From JAAELZ01 sp047639475 (GTDB lineage Bacteria > Pseudomonadota > Gammaproteobacteria > Arenicellales > Poriferihabitantaceae), in the NCBI GenBank assembly GCA_047639475.1, contig JBLIOD010000010.1, forward strand, positions 5,789-69,788: a stretch of 64,000 bases of DNA, in the 5' to 3' direction. The notes below the pieces were generated by a model. That model ran no database searches. It was not told the origin of the DNA and was given only the letters and a program-made list of their open reading frames with translations. Below, piece by piece: positions 34,062-42,731 of the stretch (within the stretch, counting starts at the first letter, position 1; each line of letters opens with the position of its first letter). The translations under genes were made by a program, and so were the position numbers.

Positions 34062-34904
34062 TTACTTGTCTTGTTGTAATTGTACTGCCTTCTCATAGCA
34101 GATATTTTTACTAACCCCACTTAATTTCGCCGCCAGCTTACTGGCTTGCTTCACGCTGAGCTCTTCAAGCAATACAGTCAGTATTTTTTCGATATCGACA
34201 TCTTCTGCAACTAGCTTCAGGCCTTCAACCAAAATGACAAATTCGCCCTTTTGATTTTCAGGGCTACTTCCAATTTGCCTGATGACATCATCAAATGCCC
34301 CCGCTACAACTGTTTCAAATTTCTTGGTTAATTCTCGCCCAACTACCACCTCTCGCTGCGCACCGAACACCTGCGCCATGGATTGCAAGCAAGCAATAAT
34401 CCGATGCTTGCCTTCATAAAATATCAGCGTGCGAGGCTCTTGCTTAAGCATTTCAAGCGCCGCCAAGCGTGCCGCTGTTTTGGCTGGTAAAAACCCTTCA
34501 AACGCAAAACGATTAGTGGCCATACCCGAAACACAAAGCGCCGCGATGGCCGCACAAGCACCAGGAACGGTTAAAGCTTGAATGCCCGCAATCTGTAATT
34601 GGTTGACCAATTTATAGCCCGGGTCGCTTATCAATGGCGTCCCCGCGTCACTGATCATTGCGTACGACTCTCCTTGTTGTAATGCCTCCATAATAGTCGG
34701 GATCAGTTTTAACTCATTGTGCTCGTGAAAGGCTTGCAATGGCGTGCGAATGGCATAATGATCGAGCAAAGTGCGCGCATGCCGGGTGTCTTCTACCAGA
34801 ATTCGATCCACCTTCTTTAAGGTGTCGACTGCCCGATAGGTAATATCCCCTAGGTTACCAATGGGCGTTGCCACGATATATAAGTTTCCTGCTTTGCTGT
34901 TCAT
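34062..34904 (-). CDS. rsmI: 16S rRNA 2'-O-ribose methyltransferase RsmI
   Basis: The 280-residue SAM enzyme begins with LYIVATPIGNLGDITYRAVD and has LVEDTRHARTLLDHY, FHEHNE, ISDAGTPLISDPGYKLV, VPGACAAIAALCVSG and FEGFLPAK. It methylates the ribose of C1402, the same nucleotide whose base is methylated by RsmH (also encoded in this window). Start at the ATG at 34904. It is divergent from lpoA, with a 57-bp gap to the lpoA ATG. Confidence 0.97.
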   Translation of the reverse strand: MNSKAGNLYIVATPIGNLGDITYRAVDTLKKVDRILVEDTRHARTLLDHYAIRTPLQAFHEHNELKLIPTIMEALQQGESYAMISDAGTPLISDPGYKLVNQLQIAGIQALTVPGACAAIAALCVSGMATNRFAFEGFLPAKTAARLAALEMLKQEPRTLIFYEGKHRIIACLQSMAQVFGAQREVVVGRELTKKFETVVAGAFDDVIRQIGSSPENQKGEFVILVEGLKLVAEDVDIEKILTVLLEELSVKQASKLAAKLSGVSKNICYEKAVQLQQDK

Positions 34905-34961
34905 CGTCCGCTACCGTATACTCTCACATCTCATTTAGGTCTGATTGTGGCAAGGTTCCCT

Positions 34962-36995
34962 ATGGCTCGCAAGCGCTTGTTTAATTTATTCACGGCAACG
35001 ATTTTGGCGTTCCTATTAAACGCCTGTAGTTCTACGCAAACTGAGCTCCCACCGGTTGACGTTATAGAGCCCACCCCCCCTACTGAAACAATCGCACCCA
35101 CCACTGAAGCACCAGAAGCTACCACCTCTGCTTTGGACGATGAAGTTCTCTCGGAACAGGCACTGGCTATTAAAGTCGACCCGTGGAAATTAGTTGAACA
35201 AGCTGACGCCCAAACCAATCTATCCGCAAAAAGCACACTGCTGTTTAAGGCCAGCAAAGTATTTTTAGACCAAGGTCATGTATCAACGGCTGAATCGGTG
35301 CTTTCGCAAGTTGATATACAAAACCTTAACCCCGACCAAGCTTACGAGTACCAACTTATCCGAGCGCAGTTTAAGTTTCTGTTTGGTGACACCTTGGCAG
35401 CACAGCAATTACTCCGAGCGCTTAGCGTCGCACCCATTACTACAAAGTTACAAGCAGATATCCTCGACTTACAAGCAGATATTCTTACCTCGCAGCTGCA
35501 ATACGAGCAGGCCATTGAGTCCCGCTTATTATTGGGCGACTTATTAGCCGACGAAGCCGCTGACACCAACCTAACCAAACTTTACGCCTTACTAAACCAG
35601 CTTAGCAAACCACAACTATATCAGTTAGAACGCAACGTGAACCACGCTGATCTAGCTGGCTGGATAGAACTAGTCGAACAACGACGCGATGGCCACATGG
35701 ATGATCACGCCTGGATTCGTTGGCAGCAACGGCACATTAGCCACCCTGTCAATCCCAGTCTGTTCATAAACGACTCACAATCCATCGCGGCCAATATTTC
35801 TGCAAACAGTATTGCCTTGTTATTGCCACTCACCTCAGGCTTAGGACACGCCGCTGAAGCCTTTAGAGCAGGTTTTTTTGAAGCCGAGCGTGAAGCCACC
35901 GGGCAAAACCGCTCACGCGTTTACGATATTGGCGCAGAGTCTGACTTAAGTCCGCTTTATTATCGATCTGCGATAAACGATGGCGCTGACTTCGTGGTCG
36001 GCCCGCTAGGGCGTCAAGCCGTTAAGGTGTTACACGAACAACCTAACTTGCCTGTACCCACGTTATTGGTTGGCTTGCTACCGGAAAACAGCCCTCACCT
36101 AAACGCATGGGGCTTGGGCTTGTCTCCTGAGCAAGATGCCCAGGCCATAGCGGAAAAAGCCATTCAAAGCGGCCTCAAAAGCGCCGTAATATTGCGCAAA
36201 AATAATGCATGGGGAGAGCGAGTTGCCCTGGCTTTTAGCAAGGCATTCAGCGAAAAAGGCGGTTCTATAAAAGCTGAACAACGCTATTTACTTGATAACG
36301 AAGACATTGCTATCAGCGTTAAAAACGTTCTAACCATCAATGACAGTGAAATTCGCCATAAACGCTTAGAACAATTATTGGATCGCAGATTAGAACACAG
36401 CGTCCGCAGACGTGATGATGTTGATTTTGTGTTCGTTGCCACCTCGGCAGGAGATGCGCGTAAAATTGTACCCCTATTAAAATTCTATCGAGCACATGAC
36501 CTCCCTTTGTTCGCCACCTCTAGCGTGTTTTCTGGTAAATTCAATAAAATCAGCGACGCCGACCTAAACGGCCTGAGCTTTGTTGACTTACCCTGGCTTT
36601 TAAACGGCTTGGTCGATTCAGACTCTGACCTCAAGTTAAATCTCAACTCGGACCTAGACGAAGAGCTAAAACCAAACACGGATTCAAACACAAACCCCGA
36701 CATCGCCACTGAAGCAGACCTAACCAGTAACACCCCTTTACTGGTGACAACCACGCAGGACATTCTAAAGTATGGGGGCTCAAGCTTAGATAGACTCTAC
36801 GCTTTAGGCTACGCCGCTTACGAAGTCATCCCGCAAATGGCTCGCTTACAAGCTGACCCGTGGCAACAATTTAAGGGCAAAACCATGAGCTTGCGCTTAG
36901 ATCAACACCGCAACCTAAATCATGAGAGTACGTGGGCCAAATTCACGCAGGACGGTGTTAACGTCAGTGTCCATGATAAAGAAAGCCCTCAATAA
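34962..36995 (+). CDS. lpoA: LpoA-family lipoprotein activator of PBP1A
   Basis: A lipoprotein signal (ILAFLLNAC, lipidated Cys) leads into a Pro/Thr linker, a TPR-like helical domain (about residues 60-240) and a C-terminal domain with the fold of periplasmic binding proteins (ISANSIALLLPLTSGLGHAA, FVVGPLGRQAVKVL, YALGYAAYEVIP). LpoA spans the periplasm from the outer membrane and activates PBP1A; the mrcA gene is also in this window. I prefer the ATG at 34962 over the upstream GTG at 34947. An Asp/Asn/Ser-rich insertion (SDSDLKLNLNSDLDEELKPN) interrupts the second domain. Confidence 0.93.
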   Translation: MARKRLFNLFTATILAFLLNACSSTQTELPPVDVIEPTPPTETIAPTTEAPEATTSALDDEVLSEQALAIKVDPWKLVEQADAQTNLSAKSTLLFKASKVFLDQGHVSTAESVLSQVDIQNLNPDQAYEYQLIRAQFKFLFGDTLAAQQLLRALSVAPITTKLQADILDLQADILTSQLQYEQAIESRLLLGDLLADEAADTNLTKLYALLNQLSKPQLYQLERNVNHADLAGWIELVEQRRDGHMDDHAWIRWQQRHISHPVNPSLFINDSQSIAANISANSIALLLPLTSGLGHAAEAFRAGFFEAEREATGQNRSRVYDIGAESDLSPLYYRSAINDGADFVVGPLGRQAVKVLHEQPNLPVPTLLVGLLPENSPHLNAWGLGLSPEQDAQAIAEKAIQSGLKSAVILRKNNAWGERVALAFSKAFSEKGGSIKAEQRYLLDNEDIAISVKNVLTINDSEIRHKRLEQLLDRRLEHSVRRRDDVDFVFVATSAGDARKIVPLLKFYRAHDLPLFATSSVFSGKFNKISDADLNGLSFVDLPWLLNGLVDSDSDLKLNLNSDLDEELKPNTDSNTNPDIATEADLTSNTPLLVTTTQDILKYGGSSLDRLYALGYAAYEVIPQMARLQADPWQQFKGKTMSLRLDQHRNLNHESTWAKFTQDGVNVSVHDKESPQ

Positions 36996-37383
36996 AATAC
37001 TGCGCCCCGCTGGTTTCGACACCACACTAACAACCCGAGAGATTGGGCAAAACACGGAGCAACTTGCCAAAGCCTATCTAGTAGAGAAAGGACTAAAGGT
37101 ACATACCCAGAATTATCGATGCCAACACGGGGAGATCGACTTAATTATGCGAGATGCAGATTGTTGGACGTTCATCGAAGTTCGTTATCGTAATAGTGTT
37201 CAGTTTGGCGGCGGAATTGAAAGTGTAGATTCGCGCAAACAGAAAAAACTTATTCGCACGGCCGAACATTTTATGCTCACCCACACCGACGAATTCGATT
37301 CTTGTCGATTTGACGTAATAGCCATGAGCGGCCCGCTAAAACGGGTTAAAATCGAGTGGATACAAGACGCTTTTGTCAGTTGA
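36973..37383 (+). CDS. yraN: YraN / UPF0102 nuclease-fold protein
   Basis: The protein has GQNTEQLAKAYLVEKGLKV, QNYRCQHGEIDLIM, WTFIEVRYRNS and the C-terminal CRFDVIAM, the signature of the UPF0102 family with the restriction-endonuclease-like core E...GEID...EVR. Role in the cell is not settled. The open frame reaches 36922, but the ATG at 36973, which overlaps the lpoA end by 23 bp, gives the normal 136-residue length. Confidence 0.93.
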   Translation: MIKKALNKILRPAGFDTTLTTREIGQNTEQLAKAYLVEKGLKVHTQNYRCQHGEIDLIMRDADCWTFIEVRYRNSVQFGGGIESVDSRKQKKLIRTAEHFMLTHTDEFDSCRFDVIAMSGPLKRVKIEWIQDAFVS

Positions 37384-37413
37384 ATTTGACCCCTTAAAAA
37401 CAGCCCTTAGAAG

Positions 37414-37998
37414 ATGAGTCCGGATACGCGCATAACCCAACACTTTGACCGCAGCATTGCGGCGCTCACCGCTTCACTGCCTGCGTTACAAGCCGACATT
37501 GCGTTGGCAGCAATGGCATTGGTAGATTGCATTAACAGCGGCGGCAAAATATTAATTTGCGGTAATGGCGGCTCAGCCTGTGACTCATTGCATTTTTCAG
37601 GTGAGCTATTAAACAAAATGGACATGGAGCGCCGCCCACTCCCAGCCATGAGCTTAAGCGCTGACGTTTCCACCATCACCTCAATCGGCAACGATTACAG
37701 TTATGATGAAGTATTTAGTAAACAAGTTGAGGCGCTAGGTAATCCGAACGACATTCTCGTTGCGTTTAGCACCTCGGGGGAATCAGCAAATATCTTGGCG
37801 GCCATCAACGCCGCTCATAATAAACAAATGCGGTGCATTTTTCTAAACGGTAAATCGGGCGGCAAGATGACCACACTAAAGCAAACCAACGACATAGAAC
37901 TGCGCGTACCTAACAACGAAACTGCGCGCATCCAAGAAGTACACGGCCTTATTATTCACTGCCTGTGTGATTTAATTGATCATCATTTATTCGGATAA
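37414..37998 (+). CDS. diaA: SIS-domain protein, DiaA / GmhA type
   Basis: The 194-residue sugar isomerase domain has ILICGNGGSACDSLHFSGEL, PAMSLSADVSTITSIGNDYS, AFSTSGESANILAAI and ETARIQEVHGLIIHCLCDLI. Position after lpoA-yraN and before dolP, and the CLCDLI-LF ending, match E. coli DiaA, which helps DnaA load at oriC. The NGKSGGKM stretch and catalytic-type Glu/His also fit GmhA, which isomerises sedoheptulose 7-phosphate. Since rfaE2 follows two genes later, a heptose role is possible, alone or in addition. Confidence 0.85.
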   Translation: MSPDTRITQHFDRSIAALTASLPALQADIALAAMALVDCINSGGKILICGNGGSACDSLHFSGELLNKMDMERRPLPAMSLSADVSTITSIGNDYSYDEVFSKQVEALGNPNDILVAFSTSGESANILAAINAAHNKQMRCIFLNGKSGGKMTTLKQTNDIELRVPNNETARIQEVHGLIIHCLCDLIDHHLFG

Positions 37999-38003
37999 GC
38001 CTT

Positions 38004-38603
38004 ATGAGCAATCAACCAAGTCAGCTAAGAAATTTAATTCGCAACTCAATTCTTGCGAGTTCGATCGCCCTTTTAAGTGCCTGCATACCTGCGGCAATTG
38101 GCGTCATTAGCGTTACCGCCATCGATTTGATCAAAGAACGTCGCACCATGGGCACCATCATTGACGACAATTTAGCAGAAGCTAGCATTAAAGGCAGCAT
38201 TCTTAAGGACAAAAGCATGCGTCCTGGGGTTCATATCAGCGTCACCGCCTTAAATGGGGTGGTATTACTTTCTGGCGAAGTCACCAGTGAAACACAAAAA
38301 GCGCACGCAGAAGATATTGCCAACAGTTATCAAGGCGTGGCCCAAGTGGTTAACCAGCTTGAAATTGCCGGCACCAGTAGCTTAACCAGTCGCGCCAATG
38401 ACACCCTCATAACCGCTAAAGTTAAAACGGAACTCGTTCGCAGCAAAGACGTTGATTCAACCAACATCAAAGTAGTGACCGAGCGCGGCGTGGTTCATCT
38501 GCTGGGCATCGTAACGCCTATTGAAGGTGAAACGGCAGTTGCACTGGCAAAGAATGTCAGCGGCGTAACTCGCATCATTAAAGTATTTATGCCGCCTGTT
38601 TAA
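38004..38603 (+). CDS. dolP: DolP (YraP), dual-BON outer membrane lipoprotein
   Basis: The 199-residue protein has a lipobox ending LLSAC, then two BON modules: about residues 50-120 (ISVTALNGVVLLSGEV, VAQVVNQLEI) and 128-198 (IKVVTERGVVHLLGIV, VTRIIKVFMP). DolP sits on the inner face of the outer membrane, supports the BAM machinery and septal amidase activation in E. coli. It starts 5 bp after the SIS gene, so co-transcription is likely. Confidence 0.94.
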   Translation: MSNQPSQLRNLIRNSILASSIALLSACIPAAIGVISVTAIDLIKERRTMGTIIDDNLAEASIKGSILKDKSMRPGVHISVTALNGVVLLSGEVTSETQKAHAEDIANSYQGVAQVVNQLEIAGTSSLTSRANDTLITAKVKTELVRSKDVDSTNIKVVTERGVVHLLGIVTPIEGETAVALAKNVSGVTRIIKVFMPPV

Positions 38604-38610
38604 ACACCCC

Positions 38611-39096
38611 ATGAAAAGTGATCACGCCAAGAAAATCTTGGCTCAGCCAAGCGACCTTATAAGCTGGCTGAAGCAAACTGCCAGACCATTGGTATTTACT
38701 AACGGTTGTTTTGATTTACTGCATCGTGGCCACATCACTTATCTGGAAGAAGCGGCAGCATTAGGCGATAGACTGATTGTTGCGCTTAATAGCGATGATT
38801 CTGTACGTCGCTTAAATAAAGGCCCCGAGCGACCTTTGAACTCTTTAGAAGACAGAATGGCGGTGATTGCGGCATTGCACTGCGTCGACGCAGTGTGTTC
38901 TTTTGACACTGACACACCGCTTGATCTCATCACACAAATTTGCCCCGATCACTTGGTTAAAGGAGGCGATTGGCCGGTTGAGGCCATCGTTGGCTATGAA
39001 TTGGTTACCGCGCAAGGCGGTCAGACGCATTCACTCACGTTCAAACACCCCAACTCAACCACCAAATTGGTTAACAAGATTCTCACCTCAGGCTAA
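38611..39096 (+). CDS. rfaE2: heptose 1-phosphate adenylyltransferase (stand-alone RfaE domain II)
   Basis: The 161-residue nucleotidyltransferase has the HxGH motif in FTNGCFDLLHRGHITYLEEA, then VALNSDDSVRRLNKGPERPL, RMAVIAALHCVDAVCSF and DHLVKGGDWPVEAIVG. This is the second domain of E. coli HldE; here the kinase domain is absent, so HldA must be separate. It converts heptose 1-phosphate plus ATP to ADP-D-heptose for lipopolysaccharide core. gmhB, the preceding step, is at 61.6 kb. Confidence 0.94.
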   Translation: MKSDHAKKILAQPSDLISWLKQTARPLVFTNGCFDLLHRGHITYLEEAAALGDRLIVALNSDDSVRRLNKGPERPLNSLEDRMAVIAALHCVDAVCSFDTDTPLDLITQICPDHLVKGGDWPVEAIVGYELVTAQGGQTHSLTFKHPNSTTKLVNKILTSG

Positions 39097-39230
39097 ATCT
39101 TTTCCGGCATAAGTCTCGTTGATTAAGCAACAGCCACCCAATGCGCTGCTCCCTAGTGGCTATCCACACGTTTAATCCCAACCATGAACCAACCCGGTTT
39201 AGCGCTGTCGAATGGCAATCTTAACTAACA

Positions 39231-39722
39231 ATGTGTGCTCGCACGAAAACCAACCTTTCACTGATTTTCATGATCCTCCTGACATTTAATGCAAATCATT
39301 TATTTGCCGCTGGCAGTAGTGAGCCTGCAGTAGAAGCGGAAGCTTTATCTCATAAAATTGTTGCCACTGTGAAGGCCGGAGAATACCAAAAAGCCATTTC
39401 TGAGTTCCGCTCCTTTATCAAGACAGAGAAAAACAACGCCAATGCATGGAATTGGTTGGGTTATAGCGAACGCAAAAACGGCAACTACAAAGCGTCACTG
39501 AAAGCGTATAAGAAAGCCTTAAAGATAGATAAAAAACACTTGCGCGCGAATGAGTACCTTGGTGAACTTTACCTTAGCACTAATAAGCCAAGGTTAGTCA
39601 AAAAGCAACTTAAGCGCCTAGCAAAGTATTGCGGCGAATGCGAGGAGTACCACCTACTTTCAGCTTCAATAGCGTCATACAACGATAGCGACAAAACCCA
39701 CGAAGAAGAGCACGACTACTAG
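39231..39722 (+). CDS. TPR-containing periplasmic protein
   Basis: The 163-residue protein has a signal peptide (LSLIFMILLTFNANHLFAAG) and about three tetratricopeptide repeats between residues 38 and 125 (EYQKAISEFRSFI, NAWNWLGYSERKNGNYKASL, LRANEYLGELYLSTNKPRL). A short Cys-rich segment (AKYCGECEEYHLL) and an acidic tail end it. It is highly basic in the repeats. TPRs mediate protein contacts; its partner is unknown. Confidence 0.8.
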   Translation: MCARTKTNLSLIFMILLTFNANHLFAAGSSEPAVEAEALSHKIVATVKAGEYQKAISEFRSFIKTEKNNANAWNWLGYSERKNGNYKASLKAYKKALKIDKKHLRANEYLGELYLSTNKPRLVKKQLKRLAKYCGECEEYHLLSASIASYNDSDKTHEEEHDY

Positions 39723-39778
39723 ATCAAGAAAGCAAGCTTCCAACAAAGTCGATTCCCAGGCCAACTAAACACTGCACT

Positions 39779-39802
39779 AGCTTTAGCTTTAGCTTTAGCT
39801 TG
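39779..39802 (-). repeat. hexamer repeat giving a row of stop codons at the end of the glutaredoxin-like gene
   Basis: On the minus strand AGCTAA occurs three times and is followed by AGCTAG. In the frame of the glutaredoxin-like gene this reads Ser-stop four times, so readthrough would hit further stops. It also lies in the gap after the convergent TPR gene. Confidence 0.75.
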
Positions 39803-40052
39803 CAAATTCGGCGATCAAATAGTTGGCTATATCAATCGATTCTGGCAGCCATTTTGATTGACCTTGCTCATCAACGATTCTCAGTACGGGCACCGCCCCC
39901 CTGCCAGTGGCGGCTTCTAACTCGTCGTAACTGGCGTCATCTTCCCAAATGTCGCGGAGTTCGATCTCGATGTTTAATTTTTTGATCACGCCTTCGACCC
40001 GACCACAAAAGCCACAATAGTCTCGACGATACAGGATATGTTGTTTCTTCAT
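39795..40052 (-). CDS. glutaredoxin-like thioredoxin-fold protein
   Basis: About 85 residues: HILYRRDYCGFCGRVEGVIK with a CGFC site, the cis-Pro loop GAVPVLRIVDEQG, and LPESIDIANYLIAEF. This is the layout of glutaredoxin/GST N-terminal domains. A TTG at 40064 lies upstream in frame, but the ATG at 40052 gives the usual start. It is 16 bp past the stop of the DUF192 gene on the same strand and so probably co-expressed. Substrate unknown. Confidence 0.85.
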   Translation of the reverse strand: MKKQHILYRRDYCGFCGRVEGVIKKLNIEIELRDIWEDDASYDELEAATGRGAVPVLRIVDEQGQSKWLPESIDIANYLIAEFAS

Positions 40053-40068
40053 AGTGCCAAACAAAAGG

Positions 40069-40596
40069 TTACAGTAAGCCGCTGGCGGCCAAATTCAGAC
40101 TAAGCACCTCGGCGTTAACTAACCGACTCGCCGTAAAGCTTTCTGTCATTTCCAAAGCGAATTTAAATGGCCCACTTGGCCTATAGTATTGTGGCTGGCC
40201 CTCGGTATTCGCTTCAGGTGACATCCACAACTTATCCACTAAACCGCCTTGTGCGTCAAAAAATATGATATTCAACGGCACGTAGACATTACGCATATGA
40301 AAAGCAGTATCAATCTCTCCCGAAAAGGGGAATAATATCGCAGTGTTTTCTGCTTGTTTCGGGCAAACCCACTGGTAACCTGCGCGGCGTTCATCGCTTT
40401 CGTCGGCCATGCCCACTGGCAATGTAATATTTTGCTCAGCGCCTAGTTGTAAAACCAAATCCTGCTGGTGCATTCCCACCCATTCGGCAGGATCTATCCG
40501 GCAACCTCTGTTTGGGTCTTCTTGCACAGAAATAATCTGCGCGTGTGTTGCGCAGCTAGCTGCCAAAAATGCACTCACTATCCATTTCGAAATCAT
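40069..40596 (-). CDS. DUF192 family secreted protein
   Basis: From the ATG at 40596 the protein has a signal peptide (ISKWIVSAFLAASCATHAQ) and a DUF192 barrel, seen in ILFPFSGEIDTAFHMRNVYV, PLNIIFFDAQGGLVDKLWM and a late FALEM strand. DUF192 members have a conserved F-M-N--PLD--F core and are of unknown role, often exported. There is an extra N-terminal segment with two Cys (GCRIDPAEW and WVCPKQ) that could be bridged. A longer frame begins at 40617. Small redox gene follows. Confidence 0.75.
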   Translation of the reverse strand: MISKWIVSAFLAASCATHAQIISVQEDPNRGCRIDPAEWVGMHQQDLVLQLGAEQNITLPVGMADESDERRAGYQWVCPKQAENTAILFPFSGEIDTAFHMRNVYVPLNIIFFDAQGGLVDKLWMSPEANTEGQPQYYRPSGPFKFALEMTESFTASRLVNAEVLSLNLAASGLL

Positions 40597-40617
40597 ACTG
40601 GTTCTGTCAAATATCAT

Positions 40618-40982
40618 GATATTCCTGCCTAGGTAGAGTTAGCCGTGACACAGCTGAATGCTTTACCTACTATTTTACACTGGAAAAGTCGCGCAGTACT
40701 GTTTGATGCCGCCTTTTCCTTTGGCTTACCACTCCCCTATTCGTCTTCTAATTTACGGCATTTGCGTGGATTATGATTTCTAAAGTTTGCTTCTGAACAG
40801 CCATCGTTTGCAGTTGATAACGCGTTCGAAAGTGTCGGTTTTGAGGATTGAAGCAAAGTAGGCCCTCGCGATTAATAATGCATTGTTACATTGTGAGGTT
40901 ATAAAACCTCTAACACCACCCCAAAAAGCATCAGAATATGAAATCTAATAATAAGCGGATAACCTCTTAAAACCCTTTCCAA
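40618..40982. other. intergenic, small hairpin only
   Basis: No convincing gene. A short palindrome GAGGTT-ATAA-AACCTC lies at 40895-40910. The region separates the DUF192 gene from the start of a truncated repeat-protein gene and may contain remnants of its missing front part. Confidence 0.45.
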
Positions 40983-41929
40983 TTGCTCGTTCAATCGTTA
41001 CTTTTCGCACTGACATTAGCCAGCACTGACTGCATTAGGACTAACTCCCCTAATACGACTGTGACAGCGGCGCCCGGCAGAAACAGCGTTATATTGGATG
41101 CGAGGGGTAACTCAATATTTCCTGGCTCTGAGGTATTGTCTAGCGGCGCCAACTGCACAGTGACGGTTGATGTCATCGCAACGACCGCGGAAATGCTTCA
41201 CAATTTTTCTGGCGAGCTATTATCTGATGACTTCGCGAGCGGCAAAGCCAATGCGACCCTAGAAGTCACGCGCACCGACTTAGCCATCACCAAGTCGTTT
41301 ACCGACGACCCTGTCGCCCCCGGCAGTTCGGCCACATTAGAGTTTGTCATTTCTAATTTTGATCGAAGCCATTCTGCTTCTAATGTCTCCTTTAAAGATG
41401 ATTTAACCGCGTTGGTTCCAGCCTAATGGGGCTAAGCTTTGGCAGCTTGATATCGAATGATTGCGGCATTGGTTCTATGGTATTAGGGATGGGAAGTGCT
41501 AGCATCTCACTGAACAGCGGCACTATTGGCGCTGAGTCGTTTTGTACAATACGTGTTAGCTTAACTGTTCCGGGGACTGCAGCGAGTGGCGCTTACACCA
41601 ATACCACCGATGTCATCACCGCCACGATTGATGGCTCTCCTACCATCGGGAATATGCCTAGCGACGACTTGTATGTAGACACCAGCCCTATAATCACCAA
41701 AACCTTCTTAGACAACCCGGTCAATACAGGCGACACCACTGAGCTTGAGTTCACCATTACCAATGTCAGCGCTACAACAACAGCGATGAAAACCCATAGC
41801 CACACTATTTCTGACAGCTGCTGCAATAGTAAGTCGCTCTTTGCCCCTGAATTATTTTTGTCACTTGTCCAGTTTTACAATTTAAACAAGGTTGGTTCGC
41901 TCGATCATAAACTGCCAGCGCCTGTTTAA
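40983..41929 (+). pseudogene. fragment of a large DUF7933-type repeat adhesin-like protein
   Basis: The piece holds the end of one domain (ANCTVTVDVIATTAEMLHNF, SGELLSDD) and most of the next (LAITKSFTDDPVAPGSSATL, then LSFGSLISNDCG, FCTIRVSLTVPGTAASGAYT, IDGSPTIGNMPSDDLYVD), and the beginning of a third (ITKTFLDNPVNTGDTTELEF). Such domains repeat many times in large exported proteins. Here there is no signal peptide, a frame change at 41426 (TAATG overlap) divides the repeat, and the last one runs into antisense of mutM at 41805. I take it as a truncated relic. Confidence 0.7.
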
Positions 41930-42623
41930 AATAACCCGGCTTACCATCGCTATTGGTAAAGTCTTTTAATGTGGTACCGCCAGCCTCTATCGCTTGCTTC
42001 AACACCTGTTGAATGACGTCTACAAACAGCACCATACGTTTTAGTGATATTTTATCTGCTGAACGCAGGGGAGAGATGCCCGCAATATGCAACGCTTCAC
42101 TGGCGTAGATGTTGCCAACGCCTACCACCACCTGCTGACTCATGATGAATTGTTTGATTGCGGTATTTCTTCCTTTTGCGGCTGTATGCAAATAAGCGCC
42201 CGTGAACTCAGCACTCAGCGGCTCTTGACCCAAGCTAGCCAGTAGCTTGTGCGTGGCTGCGTTTTCACTCCACAAAAAACTGCCAAAGCGCCTAGGATCG
42301 TTATATCTTAGGCAATAGCCACTATCCAAAATCAGATCAAAATGGTCGTGCTTTTTGAGTTCCTGCTGATCAGGCTTGACGATACGTACCGAGCCCGACA
42401 TACCCAGATGCAACAGTAATGTACCCACATCAAGATCAATCAAGATGTATTTTGCACGCCGTTTCACTGCGGAAATAGTCTGCCCAGCAATTTGTTGTTC
42501 TAAGCCCGCAGGCACGGGCCAGCGAAGGCGGCGATCTCGCACGGTTAGCTGAGCAATTTCGTGCCCTACTAAAAACGGTTCAATGCCGCGTCGCGCCGTT
42601 TCGACTTCAGGTAATTCGGGCAT
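41805..42623 (-). CDS. mutM: formamidopyrimidine-DNA glycosylase
   Basis: The 272-residue enzyme starts PELPEVETARRGIEPFL with the catalytic Pro and Glu, has KRRAKYILIDL with the Lys of the active site, LGMSGSVRI, NDPRRFGSFLW, VVGVGNIYASEALHIAGISP and a C-terminal zinc finger (PCLNCKTG, QRATYYCSSCQK). It removes 8-oxoguanine and cleaves the backbone. Its 3' end overlaps the relic repeat gene on the other strand. Confidence 0.97.
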   Translation of the reverse strand: MPELPEVETARRGIEPFLVGHEIAQLTVRDRRLRWPVPAGLEQQIAGQTISAVKRRAKYILIDLDVGTLLLHLGMSGSVRIVKPDQQELKKHDHFDLILDSGYCLRYNDPRRFGSFLWSENAATHKLLASLGQEPLSAEFTGAYLHTAAKGRNTAIKQFIMSQQVVVGVGNIYASEALHIAGISPLRSADKISLKRMVLFVDVIQQVLKQAIEAGGTTLKDFTNSDGKPGYFKQALAVYDRANQPCLNCKTGQVTKIIQGQRATYYCSSCQK

Positions 42624-42731
42624 AAAATACGCTATGAGTGGAGAATAAAAAATGGGATGATCGTGACAAAATCAATGCGCTGGGAAAAAAACTAAACTAA
42701 AATTGCGCGCTATTTCGTCGAGCTTCAAATT

